Source: Branchiostoma floridae (lineage: Eukaryota; Chordata; Leptocardii; Amphioxiformes; Branchiostomatidae). From it: DNA of 32,706 nucleotides. The notes under the pieces were generated by a model, which saw only the letters and a program-made list of their open reading frames with translations, did no database searches and was not told where the DNA came from. Of this stretch, positions 16,360-26,559 are shown one piece after another. How positions within the stretch are numbered: the stretch's first letter is position 1; each line of letters begins with the position of its first letter. The stretch spans positions 3,518,171 to 3,550,876 of the forward strand of contig NC_049982.1 in assembly GCF_000003815.2 (NCBI RefSeq), given 5' to 3'. Both the position numbers and the translations under genes were made by a program.

Positions 16360-16853
16360 TGTGCACCTAAATGTAACATCAGGTACTGCAGAGTACAGGC
16401 CAGGCTAGAGATGTGCACCTAAATGTAACATCAGGTAGTACAGAAGACATGCCAGGCTAGGGATGTGCACCTAAATGTAACATCAGGTACTACAGAGTAC
16501 AGGCCAGGCTAGAGATGTGCACCTAAATGTAACATCAGGTAGAACAGAGTACAGGCCAGGCTAGAGATGTGCACCTAAATGTAACATCAGGTAGTACAGA
16601 AGACAGGCCAGGCTAGAGATGTGCACCTAAATGTAACATCAGGTAGTACAGAAGAAAGGCCAGGCTAGAGATGTGCACCTAAATGTAACATCAGGTAGTA
16701 CAGAAGACAGGCCAGGCTAGAGATGTGCACCTAAATGTAACATCAGGTAGAACAGAGTACAGGCCAGGCTAGTGATGTGCACCTAAATGTAACATCAGGT
16801 AGAACAGGGTACAGGCCAGGCTAGAGATGTGCACCTAAATGTAACATCAGGTA
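16360..16853. repeat. 52-bp minisatellite, about nine copies
   Basis: The unit is GCTAGAGATGTGCACCTAAA followed by TGTAACATCAGGTAGTACAG AAGACAGGCCAG. It lies in the probable 3' UTR or flank of the TMEM53-like gene. Confidence 0.95.
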
Positions 16854-17182
16854 GATGATGCAAAGCCTTGATTGTTATGTTTCCCAAGGTTTCCTGGCTG
16901 TTCCTAGCTGCCTTTTTGCAGGAAAACATAATGATTTAAATGAATGAATGAATGTAATTCATCCTCCTACACATCTGCTTGGGGCTTCCAACTCAGGGAA
17001 GTGAATCTAATCACTCTGTTTTATCACTGACAGGTGAAATATCGGCTTATGTTTATAGATATTTGACAAAACACACAATAAATATGATTTTAGTTATTTG
17101 TGCATTAATACAAACTTGTTTGTACACAACGAGCTTAGTGTTTTTATTCAAGACAGAGTGTCTGTCATCAGGGCAATTCTGA
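16854..17182 (+). other. Flank with candidate poly(A) signal
   Basis: ACACACAATAAATATG places AATAAA at 17077-17082, about 1.46 kb after the TMEM53-like stop. It is the first such hexamer after the repeats, but use is uncertain. Nothing else is seen. Confidence 0.35.
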
Positions 17183-17440
17183 NNNNNNNNNNNNNNNNNN
17201 NNNNNNNNNNNNNNNNNNNNNNNNNNNNNNNNNNNNNNNNNNNNNNNNNNNNNNNNNNNNNNNNNNNNNNNNNNNNNNNNNNNNNNNNNNNNNNNNNNNN
17301 NNNNNNNNNNNNNNNNNNNNNNNNNNNNNNNNNNNNNNNNNNNNNNNNNNNNNNNNNNNNNNNNNNNNNNNNNNNNNNNNNNNNNNNNNNNNNNNNNNNN
17401 NNNNNNNNNNNNNNNNNNNNNNNNNNNNNNNNNNNNNNNN
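17183..17440. other. Assembly gap (258 N)
   Basis: Ends directly in the 39-41 bp array, so the array was probably longer than assembled. Confidence 0.95.
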
Positions 17441-18050
17441 ACTTCTGACCTGCTGCACACCGCACGTCTACTGTAGAACACTTCTGACCTCTGCTGCACA
17501 CCGCAGGTCTACTGTAGAACACTTCTGACCTGCTGCACACCGCACGTCTACTGTAGAACACTTCTGACCTCTGTTGCACACCGCACGTCTACTGTAGAAC
17601 AATTCTGACCTGCTGCACACCGCACGTCTACTGTAGAACACTTCTGACTTCTGCTGCACACCGCACGTCTACTGTAGAACACTTCTGACCTCTGCTGCAC
17701 ACCGCAGGTCTACTGTAGAGCACTTCTGACCTCTGTTGCACACCGCAGGTCTACTGTAGAACACTTCTGACCTCTGCTGCACACCGCAGGTCTACTGTAG
17801 AACACTTCTGACCTCTGCTGCACACCGCAGGTCTACTGTAGAACACTTCTGACTTCTGCTGCACACCGCACGTCTACTGTAGAACACTTCTGACCTCTGC
17901 TGCACACCGCAGGTCTACTGTTGAACATTTCTGACCTCTGCTGCACACCGCAGGTCTACTGTAGAACACTTCTGACCTCTGCTGCACACCGCACGTCTAC
18001 TGTAGAACACTTCTGACCTCTGCTGCACACCGCAGGTCTACTGTAGAACA
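17441..18050. repeat. 39-41 bp minisatellite, about 15 copies
   Basis: The unit is ACTTCTGACCTCTGCTGCAC followed by ACCGCAGGTCTACTGTAGAAC. Variants are GCACGTCT for GCAGGTCT and loss of CT. Open frames through it are artefacts. Confidence 0.95.
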
Positions 18051-19758
18051 TTTGGTTTTGCACACACTTTATTTAACCTCCTTGGTACAAATAAACCTGT
18101 TCTTCAGCTTACCAACGGAACCCCAGGAGGTAAAATATTACAATACAAGCCATATTTCCCAGCGTCATTACTAAACATATTGGGTACCTACTGGCTGCCA
18201 ATGCACCCGATATTATTATTATTAAATTGCACACCCAATTTGCCAGCGCATTTTATGCAATTACTTTAAGTATCCGGCGTGTGCAATAATGCGAAGTTAC
18301 AAAGTTGGACTGTATAGTTATGTATATCTTACAGCGCACTGTGCACTGTGACACGTCAATGATCACGGGTCAGTGACCACTGTCTAATGCTGGGACAGGT
18401 TAGACTGTATATAGTTAATGACTTTGTACATCATACTCCGTATCCAGAGGGTAGATACGGTTAAATCAGTGTGCGATCAGTGACACCGAGTGACATCAGA
18501 TGATCACAAAAATACCGCACCGCCAAAAGCGACCGCTATGTCCGTGACTAGGACCCGAGTCGCTGTGTAGTTTCCGACTGGATGCCGAGAACCACTGCAA
18601 ATGCTTTCTAACGCAAAAGTATTCCCCAGCGACCTTAAATGCAATTACAGAAATTAGACAATGGACGGATAGGGAACACATTTTATTGAGTCTGTCACAG
18701 CAAGTTATCTGCCAAATCGCAATGCCGGCTTTTAGTGGACGGGCGTCTCTTTGTCGACACGCCCGGACCCCACAATATCGCTTTCTTTTGCTCCTAATAA
18801 CAATTTCTTATGTCATGCCTGGACCGTGATAACGTTCGATACTGGTGTTCCGGACCGTGTAATAAAAAACTGTATCACACAAGCTACGAGGTTGTATCAC
18901 ACAGGCTTCCATCGAATAATTCGAACGTAACCCTGTCCAAGCAGAGTGCGGCGCGGGGGAAATTCGAATACATTAGGACGTTGGAACATTGCTATTCTAA
19001 CACTCTTTGTTCGAGGGCACCAAATTTGTTCAACTTCTGGCAAATTCCACATCAAAACATGGGTTTTCTCAGGTGGGTATGACATAAATAAAATACAACA
19101 CTGTGTATTCCACATCACCCTCGGTCCCAGCCCTCCCGCGGGTCGGATCACCCTCCGGCCTTTGGCAGTCGGACGATCCGACCCGCGGTCGGACTGGAAC
19201 CTCGGGTTATTGCCTCTTTACACTGGCAGTTATCGGCCTAATTTTACCGCGTATGCCGATTTTTAGCACGCATTTTAATTCAGTTTGTCGAAGATGTTTG
19301 ACGGATCATTGGTGACTTTTCGTCGTGCAGATAAGCGACGTCACTAACACTAGAGTGAATGGGAGCCGGTTGGGGATTTTGAGATTCCATGCAATTGACC
19401 GAAGTGTGCGATTATCCGACGTGCAATTAACTGGCTTCTACTGCATAATCTTATTTCAACCTCCTTGGCCAACCTAATGAAAAGGTTACTTTTGTTAGGT
19501 GTAGATGAGTATGCAGAGGCTGTAGGTTTGTTGTTTATACAAAATCTTACATAAAGGTCGTTCGGTTTGAATGTCTTCAGCGTATCCAGCTGTATTGTCT
19601 TGATTTTCTTCGCAAGTACCGCATAGACAGAACATGTCGCCAGTGCGGCTCTCCATATGCAGTGCGCTAGCTAGATGTGGCTGTGATGTGCAGAACATTT
19701 CCCCACATCTGTACTCTGTTGTCAAGCATGTAGCAGTCGGGCTGGACTCCCGCCCAGG
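18051..19758. other. Intergenic with small inverted repeats
   Basis: No gene is supported. TTTAACCTCCTTGG at 18072 pairs imperfectly with CCCAGGAGGTAAA at 18122, a possible 66-bp MITE. CCGCGGGTCGGATC (19136-19149) and GATCCGACCCGCGG (19175-19188) are perfect 14-bp arms 25 bases apart. TTTCAACCTCCTTGG recurs at 19453. Confidence 0.5.
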
Positions 19759-19872
19759 TACTCTCCAAGCAGAGGTCGAATCGCGCAGATATAGTCGTAG
19801 TCGAAAAAAATTACACCGGCGCTCTTGCTACTACTACTATATCTCCGCGATCCGACCTCTGCTTGGAGAGTA
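19759..19872. mobile_element. 110-bp MITE-like hairpin with TA flanks
   Basis: Arms begin CTCTCCAAGCAGAGGTCG at 19761 and end in the complement at 19870. The inverted similarity runs through most of the element (AGATATAGTCGTAGT against ACTACTACTATATCT). TA lies on both sides, as in a TA target duplication. There is no coding capacity. It shares the CTCCAAGCAGA core with the element at 20081. Confidence 0.75.
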
Positions 19873-19924
19873 AAGGTTACATACTGTCAAGACAGGGGTT
19901 GTTGGGGAAGATTGTCACCTTTTT

Positions 19925-19987
19925 CTCATACCTCCCGTTTCTGTTGTGGGGAGTCCGGACAGAAAAAAGGGAGGTACGAGAGAATGG
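19925..19987. repeat. Imperfect hairpin
   Basis: CTCATACCTCCCGTTTCTGT and ACAGAAAAAAGGGAGGTACG form inverted arms around GTGGGGAGTCCGG. It lies between two MITE-like elements and may be another short inverted-repeat element. Confidence 0.6.
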
Positions 19988-20071
19988 TGGATGTTGCGTG
20001 CCCCCGGTTGGGCCGTGAAAGGGCCCGAAGACTGTTGGGAGGGACCCGGCTCGTGAAATAAACCTAACCTC

Positions 20072-20240
20072 CACCAGGCCTAATCTCCAAGCAGATTCCT
20101 CCGGTGNNNNNNNNNNNNNNNNNNNNNNNNNNNNNNNNNNNNNNNNNNNNNNNNNNNNNNNNNNNNNNNNNNNNNNNNNNNNNNNNNNNNNNNNNNNNNN
20201 NNNNNNACCGGAGGAATCTGCTTGGAGATTACACCAGGCC
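20072..20240. mobile_element. MITE-like element with 25-bp perfect ends, gap inside
   Basis: Left end TAATCTCCAAGCAGATTCCT (20081 on), right end its complement up to 20231. A 100-N gap (20107-20206) replaces the centre. CACCAGGCC flanks both sides (20072-20080, 20232-20240) as a possible 9-bp target duplication. TA alone is the other reading, since AACCTCC-like sequence also precedes the related end at 21138. Confidence 0.65.
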
Positions 20241-20699
20241 TTCCTACAGGGGTGCGGGGACCGCAGAATTCGGTAAAAAAAAAATTGAGAAATTGGCCAG
20301 GGGAGTCAAGTGAGGGCTGCCGCTGACCTCATGTAGCAAAACTCCCCTGTCAAAGTATTCTCCCTATAATGACGATAATGATAAAAGCCAGTATAGTCAG
20401 TCCGGTAGAGACTAGGTTCAACCAAGGAGCTTTTATCACTGGTTCAACCAGAGCCCGTTCTGGTTGTGTCATCACGTGATCTATAGCCCAAATTCCAGGC
20501 AGGAATTCCTCCCCGCCCCGCCGCCCGCCGGGCTCCATGGGAAATGGTCTGCCCTTTGCGTCTGTTCCTGGTACTGTTCCTGCGGCATTTCGCGCAGAAT
20601 GGGGGGCGGGACGCGCGTCCCAAAATAGCGCCTGCGTCCCCCGAGCCGCTTTCTCTCCGCATTCCTACCTCCGGGCCTTTTCTCCGCAGGGCTATTTTT
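20241..20699. other. Intergenic, GC-rich towards the right, no feature
   Basis: CpG content rises after 20500. No splice-supported reading frame is seen. The open minus-strand frames over 20350-20705 are Arg/Gly-rich and judged chance. Confidence 0.4.
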
Positions 20700-20990
20700 A
20701 GTCATCTGTGCCGTTAGAGGGTCTATAGCGGGCAGGGCCGGCCTATTGTCCGGGCGTCGGGGATAGCGGGAAGGGCGGGCCTATTGTGCGGCGTCACTGC
20801 GTCAGGGACCCCGCTGCGACTGGGCGGCAGTACGGGCCTATTGTGCGGGCCGGACTACGTCAGAGACCGCTGAACTGTAGCGGGCCCATGGCTCCTATTG
20901 TCCGGTTTGGCCGCGACTGAACTATAGGGTCGTCCGTTTCTATTGTCTCACGTCACTGGTGACGTCTGCGTGACGTCACAGCACGGCTGG
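20700..20990. promoter_or_regulatory. CpG-rich block with five CTATTGT motifs and a CRE
   Basis: CTATTGT occurs at 20743, 20781, 20838, 20895 and 20940 in GGGCCTATTGTGCGGG-type units 38-57 bp apart. The complement ACAATAG resembles a SOX core. TGACGTCA lies at 20971-20978. It sits 1.2 kb upstream of the TATA box of the next gene. Regulatory function is inference. Confidence 0.35.
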
Positions 20991-22200
20991 GAACTAGGCC
21001 ACGCTCCCTGCAGACGGGAATGAGTATCAAATCATACCCATTCATGAAGTCCATTATTCATGAAGTTCAACAACCGGGCTGATGACAAGTCAGAAAAGTC
21101 TTCCATACAGCGCTCAAGGTTGTGGTCAGATTAAACCTCCTTGGACCTAATCTCCAAGCAGATATGTGAAGTGGCACTGTTTCCTCGGGGAAATGAGATA
21201 TAAATGAGATACGAACATAATGCCGGGAAATGTGGATAAAACTGGCTACCAGATCTGTGGCGCCGCAACTGTTAATAGTTAGACTAAATTATTATTACAT
21301 CAAAAGGATAGCTGAGGTAATACTGGACACACTTGGACGCTGAGCAAGGAAGGAACCATTCTAGTAGACAGGCCAAAGGGAGTGAATAATTTAGCAGAGG
21401 ATTTAGCGGGACCAAGCAGGTGAATTTTGATGAACCTGAACTTCTGCAACTGTGTAACTCTAAGCTCAAAGTTTCTGCAACTGTGGAACAAACTCTGAGC
21501 GACAAATGTAACTCAGTTCAAGTTTCTGCCTTTTTCAGCAAGCCGAGGAGTTTGTGCTAGTGACGCGAGGCTGTGTCAGGGAAGCCGGGCTCTCAGAAAA
21601 CGCTATTTTCCACCCAACCTCTGCTTGGATATTCCAAACGAAGCTTCCCCAGACGAGAGTCAATATTTCCGCACGTGCCGCCTTTAAACCAAACGGGAGG
21701 TTTGCCGGGCACTTCTGCAGCCACTTCTCCGTTTTGTTGTTTTCTTGTCCCACAGTTTACAGAAACCCGATCTCTTTTGTCGGTAGTTAGTTGACTGAGT
21801 CAATATTTTGGTAGGTTCGTGCATTGTTGTACATTGTTGGTCCTGCGGAGTTAGGGGCGTGGGACTTAAGGCTGTTTGGGAAAGACTTAAGATTGTTTAC
21901 AGAAACGTTAGGGTTGTTTGGGAAGGTCGTAAGGTTGTTTGGGAAGGTCGTGAGGCTGTTGGGAAGGTCGTGAGGCTGCAGAAGCCGCAGCGCGTTAGAA
22001 CGCGGCAGCTTCACGGCACATTTCCCGCCGACCGGAGGCTTCTCCTGGCTGCCCTTCTCCGCAGGGTGCAGGGAAAAATCGTCCTCCCAAATGTCACATT
22101 TCCAAGTCAGATGAGGCTTTTGTGTCCGCTCACGTCACGCATTGTCCGGACTGGCCGGCTATAGACGGACGTTACGATCCTGGTGGATGGAGAAACACAA
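20991..22200. other. Intergenic upstream of the secreted-protein gene
   Basis: TTAAACCTCCTTGGACC and TAATCTCCAAGCAGAT adjoin at 21131-21162, a solo end of the MITE family. Around 21860-21980, GTTTGGGAAGGTCGTAAGGTT units repeat about four times. No gene is seen. Confidence 0.5.
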
Positions 22201-22211
22201 AAGCGGGGCGG

Positions 22212-22218
22212 TATAAAA
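22212..22218 (+). promoter_or_regulatory. TATA box of the secreted-protein gene
   Basis: GGCGGTATAAAACCCCGCGA is a textbook TATA box in a GC-rich setting. A TCCAGTACA initiator-like site about 28 bases downstream (near 22240) would start a 5' UTR of about 230 bases before ATG 22472. The UTR has CTTACGGAACTCTTAACTTC duplicated at about 22287-22326. Confidence 0.75.
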
Positions 22219-22471
22219 CCCCGCGAGGCGGCACCCGCTCCAGTACAGAACAGAACCCGCCTGGAGCAAGCACGGTGCTCTACACGTCTTACGGAACTCT
22301 TAACTTCTTACGGAACTCTTAACTTCCTACGCCGTTCTTAACTCGTGCTTAAGGCTCCACGTAAGGAACGGAGAAAACTGCCACCTGTTGATCCACCTGC
22401 GCGACTCCTAAGGACTACCTGCCAGTCTAAGACTTGTCCGAAGTACTTTGAGAGCCCAGATCAGATCTAAG

Positions 22472-22765
22472 ATGAACGTGACCTCCTTAGCGCTCCTGTT
22501 GCTGGCCGTGCTCGGGGTTCCCGTGTCCTCCCGCCCGAGGAAAAGTAAGAGCCGTCCCGGTGCCGAGCTGGCGAGGCCGATGCGGGGCGACGTGCACCCG
22601 ATCTTCGGGCTGGAGATGAGCCAGGCCCGCCCGACCATCGACCGGTGCGCGGAGCGGTACGCGGACGGGGAGGAGGACGGGCGGTCCCGCCGCTACACCC
22701 GCCGGGAGCTCCGCAGGAACGACCTGGCCATGGTCAACGTGCACGCCTGGTTCGACTTGGAGAAC
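22472..22765 (+). CDS. Secreted-protein gene exon 1 (signal peptide)
   Basis: 98 codons from ATG 22472, the first ATG after the TATA box in a long frame. MNVTSLALLLLAVLGVPVSS is a clear signal peptide with cleavage likely after Ser 20. Next come RPRKSKSRPG, one Cys (59) in TIDRCAERY, an Arg-rich SRRYTRRELRRND and MVNVHAWFDLEN. The donor is AAC/GTGAGT, phase 0. Codons are GC-rich at third positions. Confidence 0.82.
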
Positions 22766-22930
22766 GTGAGTAACAATGTCTGTTATAGTTATAGTTATAG
22801 TTGTACGTGTAGTTATAGTAACGTGCACGTGAGTAACAGTCACTGTCTGTTATAGTTATATTATGGTTGTCCATGTAGTTATAGTAACGTACACTTGAGT
22901 AACAGCCACTGCTGTCTGTTCTGCTGTTGT
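22763..22930 (+). repeat. Intronic copies of the exon 1 donor region
   Basis: The sequence around the donor (AACGTGAGTAACAATGTCTG TTATAGTTAT) recurs as CACGTGAGTAACAGTCACTG TCTGTTATAG at 22826 and, more diverged, CTTGAGTAACAGCCACTGCT at 22892. GTTATA repeats lie between them. Confidence 0.75.
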
Positions 22931-24221
22931 AGGGGCGTCACTTCTGTTATAGTAGCTATGTCACTCCTGTTTGTTATAGTAGGTGCAGATACAGCATTTC
23001 TGTTCTGCAATAGAACGTGCAGTTGAGATGCAAGTTTCGGGTCCGTGGTATCATACAGTGGTCTTTAGATGTGACGCAGAAAGCTTCCTAATCCAACGAC
23101 CGACTTATAGGGCTGTTATGAAAAAAAAAATCCGTAGCTGTTCATATGAAGAGCAGATAAAGGGAAACTAGCCACCTGCCGATGCTCCCTACCGTGGCGG
23201 GTGATTGGTTTTCGGTTGTGCTGAAAGAAAGTTTGTTACGGCTCGCGTCAGCTTGTATGTAGTTGGATACATCAGAAATCGTACTGAACACATCTCCGAC
23301 ATTAGCTACTTCCCATGTTAACGTTTCCGTCTGGAGGTTGTTCAGACCACTTTAAGCCGCGGGATTTACCAGTATTGTATCAGTTTTACCAGACACAAAA
23401 GCGCTTCCGAAACAGCTCAGACGCGCGGAGGTCGTTTCAGTCACAGCAGTCATTACCCCAAAACTGTAGCAACACCGAAAACTGTAGCAACACCGAAAAC
23501 TGTAGCAACACCGAAAACTGTAGCAACGCCGAAAACTGTAGCAACAACGAAAACTGTAGCAACAACGAAAACTGTAGCAACATGGAAACTGTAGCAACAC
23601 AGAAAAGTGTAGCAACACCGAAAACTGTAGCAACACCGAAAACTGTAAAAACTTTAAAAACTATCGCAGCTCCTGAGTTAGGCTGGCTCCTGATTAGTGA
23701 AGGAAGCCTCCCGAGCCTGGCGGGTTCTCCATTGTAAAACCTGTACGGTCCTTAACTGTACCCGGCCATTGTGAAACCTGTGCGGCCCTTAACCATTGTA
23801 AAACGTGTGCGCAGCCATCCGCACCAACCCGTGGTAATTGGTGACCTTTAGGCAGCTTTTGATGTGGCTGCAGGCCCAGTGCACGCCGGGACGGTCGCGG
23901 CTTAGAGACCGGGAGTCGGGCGGAAAGAATGCCGCAGGTACAAAATAGCAAAATAACAAAGGCGCAGGAACCGGGCGCAGGAAAGGCGTGAGCTGCGGTT
24001 TCTGTCAGGATTCTGGGAAAGTTGCTGATCCTTGCGCACTTGTTTAAAACCGCCCGACCGTCAGGCCGGGTTGTTCGCCACGAGCGCTTCGGATTTTTGG
24101 TCATGATGGAGGCAGATAGCTGCGACTCGACCTTGACGTTGCTGATAGGTTCTCTAGCTATGTACAGTTTTTGGCCATCAGTGAACAAAATATTCAATCA
24201 TCTTTGTTGTTTCTCCTTCAG
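22931..24221 (+). other. Intron 1 remainder, contains an 18-bp minisatellite
   Basis: Apart from the array at 23459-23650, nothing is assigned. It ends with TTGTTTCTCCTTCAG at 24221. Confidence 0.6.
23459..23650. repeat. 18-bp minisatellite, about ten copies
   Basis: The unit is AAAACTGTAGCAACACCG. Being 18 bp it holds frames open on both strands. No splice or homology support exists for coding. Confidence 0.95.
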
Positions 24222-24359
24222 CACTTCGTCATCTTCCGCGTCAGCAAGTGTCACGTGCTCAGCTTCCCGGTCTGCTACGTCACCACGACCCTTGACCTTG
24301 GCCGGGACGAGCTGACCCCTGACGACGGACAATGGCGCGAACTCATCGGCATGTTCGAG
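24222..24359 (+). CDS. Secreted-protein gene exon 2
   Basis: 46 codons reading HFVIFRVSKCHVLSFPVCYV then TTTLDLGRDELTPDDGQWRE and LIGMFE, phase 0 on both sides. Two cysteines eight residues apart (108, 116) sit in an alternating hydrophobic stretch suggestive of beta strands. The acceptor is TCTCCTTCAG and the donor GAG/GTGAGG. Confidence 0.8.
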
Positions 24360-24786
24360 GTGAGGGGTCACTTGTTTACTTCGTCACGTTATGACGTCAC
24401 TTAAAACAACTTTTGGTGGTTTTAAAGATTAGAACCAGAGATTGAGAGAATGTGGTAAACCTGCCGAATGTGGTATAATAAGCTACTTCGCGGTTTCGGA
24501 TATACATGTGTAGTATGGTGCATTGTAGGTAATAAATGTCGAAGGCCATTGTCCATTCTTCATGCATTTCTAGGGTCCTTAAACTTTGACATATTACCCA
24601 CAATGGGTCACATTACGCATGTACATTTGAAACCATGAAGTAGCTTATACGTAGAAGCCATGAAGTAGCTTATACGTAGAAGCCGTATGTTGTTGTAATT
24701 GCATGTAACTTACCCGTCGTTGTAACTGCACGTGACTTACCCGTCGTTGTAACTGCAACTTACCCTGCGTTGTTGTGTCCCCGCAG
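24360..24786 (+). other. Intron 2 with two short tandem repeats
   Basis: GAAGTAGCTTATACGTAGAAG CC is duplicated at 24637-24684 (24 bp). CGTCGTTGTAACTGCACGTG ACTTACC-type units repeat three times at 24689-24770, immediately before the acceptor GTGTCCCCGCAG. Confidence 0.6.
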
Positions 24787-25001
24787 CAAGGGAAGGGCCC
24801 TGCGGAGTATTTCCGCGGCTACGACTACACCACCGGCATGGCGTACCTGGCGAACCACCCGAAGGGGCACCAGATGTGCCAGGGCACGCTGCTGGTCTAC
24901 ATCTTCGACCTGAAGCGCGTCATGGAGCACATGGACCTCATGAAGCAGCACCCGCGCCTGCAGACGCTCTACAAGCCGCGCAAGTTCCACGCGCCCACAC
25001 C
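24787..25001 (+). CDS. Secreted-protein gene exon 3
   Basis: 71 codons plus two bases. Reads QGKGPAEYFRGYDYTTGMAY, then LANHPKGHQMCQGTLLVYIF and DLKRVMEHMDLMKQHPRLQT. One Cys (175). The Met/His-rich amphipathic segment LKRVMEHMDLMKQH is likely helical. The acceptor is CCCCGCAG and the donor ACC/GTAAGT, phase 2. Confidence 0.82.
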
Positions 25002-25403
25002 GTAAGTACCGCTCTGTCTGCCTGCTACCTTACACTGACCTTAGACCAACCTTACACTGACCTTAGACCAACCCGTTACACCAATCTAACACCAACCTTA
25101 CACCAGTCACCAGTCTTGGACTAACATTTAGCTTAGACCAACCTTAGACCAACCTTAGACCAACCTTAGACCAACCCTAAGCTTAGACCAACATTAGACC
25201 AACCTTAGACCAACCTTAGACCAACCTTAATCTTAGACCAAACTTAGGCCAACCTTGGGCAAGGCCTCTAGCTCTAATAGTACCTTTCGCACCGTAAGTC
25301 GTCTGCGAGCTACCTCAGTGCCACTCACCTCGCTCTCACATACTTTATTAAATATCACACCTTCTCCACATGCTTACCGTGTTTTCGGCATTGGTCTTCA
25401 CAG
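25002..25403 (+). repeat. Intron 3: ACCTTAGACCA minisatellite and a donor copy
   Basis: About 25030-25255 is built from 11-bp CTTAGACCAAC and related CTTACACTGAC units. At 25289-25314 GCACCGTAAGTCGTCTGCG and AGCTACCT resemble the true donor at 24996-25030 (ACACCGTAAGTACCGCTCTG, GCTACCTT). The acceptor is GGTCTTCACAG (25403). Confidence 0.75.
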
Positions 25404-25660
25404 GTTCGAAGACGACGCCTTGCGGGCTTTCCTAAAAGAGCAGCGGTCCGAGAAGAAGAAGCGATCGCTGAACCGGAAGTCACGTCACGCCCGCCGCCGC
25501 GCCGACCGGAAACACAGGCGTGACATCATCAGGCATGGGGATGACGTCATCGTCACCGTGGACGACATCAGTAATGACGAGAAGGAGAGAACACTGGCGC
25601 AAGCGCAGGACGAGTTCTCCGGAGAGATGGACTATGACGTGTCAGCCTTTGCAGCAACTG
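25404..25660 (+). CDS. Secreted-protein gene exon 4 (polybasic segment)
   Basis: The first base completes Pro (CC/G). Reads FEDDALRAFLKEQRSEKKKR, then SLNRKSRHARRRADRKHRRD and an acidic VTVDDISNDEKERT. Several R-x-x-R and dibasic sites, such as RKHRR before DIIRHGDD, could be cut by proprotein convertases and would release the Cys-rich C-terminus. This is inference. The donor is CTG/GTAAGT, phase 1, followed at once by a (GTTT)n run. Confidence 0.82.
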
Positions 25661-25797
25661 GTAAGTTTGTTTGTTTGTTTGTTTGTTTATTTGCTTGTTT
25701 ATGGGCTTACTGCTCTCAGTGTTAAGAGAAGCCTCGTCTCTCAGGCTGATCTCTGAGCCGGACTTGTTTCTAACGCCACTCATTGTTGTCCCTGCAG

Positions 25798-25952
25798 ACG
25801 ACCAGTCGGAGGTTGCCCCTAGCAACCCGTCCCGCTGTGTGGAGACTCGCGACTGCCGGCGGTACTGCAGCCGCTGGGACGAGGGGCCCTTCTGGCGTTA
25901 CTGCCTCAAGTTCCGCGTCACGTGCAAGTTCGTCTGCAAGAGGCATCACTGA
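25798..25952 (+). CDS. Secreted-protein gene exon 5, six-cysteine C-terminus
   Basis: Completes Asp (G/AC), then reads DQSEVAPSNPSRCVETRDCR on to KRHH and TGA at 25950. Six cysteines follow C-x5-C-x3-C-x11-C-x6-C-x3-C (residues 315, 321, 325, 337, 344, 348). The spacing suggests three disulphides in a small helical or alpha/beta fold. It matches neither the ShKT nor the classical CS-alpha-beta spacing I know (the last pair is CxxxC, not CxC). The acceptor is GTCCCTGCAG. Confidence 0.85.
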
Positions 25953-26400
25953 TTGGTCAGGGCCGCAACAGACACGCTGCAGACACGTGACCATCACATG
26001 GGAAACCGGACATTGCCAATATGGCTGAAATCATGTGGCAAATAGGGCTAAGAAACTTTAGCCGAAAGTTTACCTTTTGAGTGCAATCATGACCCAAAGT
26101 CGTTGCTAGGAGACGATGTACAAATCCTTGGGTAAATTTGACAATCAGAATGTACAGAATTATTTATTGCGATTCCCCGTTGTTCCGCTGGGGGCGTTAC
26201 TGCGTCTGTCGCACAACAAGCGGTTTCCACACCGCGCATGCGCATTTGTACATAAGAAATATCGTGTTATGGAAGAGTTCTATTTATGACGTCACTATTT
26301 ATTTGTTCATTCCATAGAGATAAACAATCGGCTTGTTTACGCCGTGCGACAGAGTTATTTAAGGCTGAGCCCAATTATGGCAATAAAGATGCAAACGGAG
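25953..26400 (+). other. 3' UTR of the secreted-protein gene with AU-rich motifs
   Basis: Runs from the stop to just past AATAAA. ATTTA pentamers occur near 26159, 26281, 26295 and 26356 (TTATTTATTG, CTATTTATG, CTATTTATTTG), as in mRNAs with regulated decay. Function is inferred. Confidence 0.55.
26382..26387 (+). terminator. Poly(A) signal of the secreted-protein gene
   Basis: AATAAAGATGC lies 430 bases after the stop. A strongly T/G-rich (GTTT)n stretch follows at 26408-26436, as expected of a downstream element. Confidence 0.7.
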
Positions 26401-26520
26401 TATTGCTTGTTTGTTTGTTTGTCTGTTTGTTTGTTTTGAACTATTTGCCTCACTACAGATATTCAGTAACAAATAGTATAATCATCACCAATAATCGATC
26501 ATCAATATGAGATAACTGCT

Positions 26521-26559
26521 TACGTACCTTTTACCTCGGATAGAGGTAAAAGGTACGTA
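26521..26559. repeat. Perfect 17-bp hairpin, 5-nt loop
   Basis: TACGTACCTTTTACCTC, loop GGATA, GAGGTAAAAGGTACGTA. It lies 130 bases after the poly(A) signal. It may be the core of a small inverted-repeat element. Confidence 0.85.

Larger units (their letters stand above)
22472..25952 (+). other. Complete five-exon gene for an unrecognised secreted basic protein
   Basis: Exons 22472-22765, 24222-24359, 24787-25001, 25404-25660 and 25798-25952 join in phases 0, 0, 2 and 1 to give 352 residues. The protein has a signal peptide, four scattered cysteines (59, 108, 116, 175), a very basic segment in exon 4 and six C-terminal cysteines. Promoter, splice sites and poly(A) signal are all visible. I do not recognise the family. 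The features suggest a secreted factor or antimicrobial-type protein processed at basic sites, which is only inference. Confidence 0.8.
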
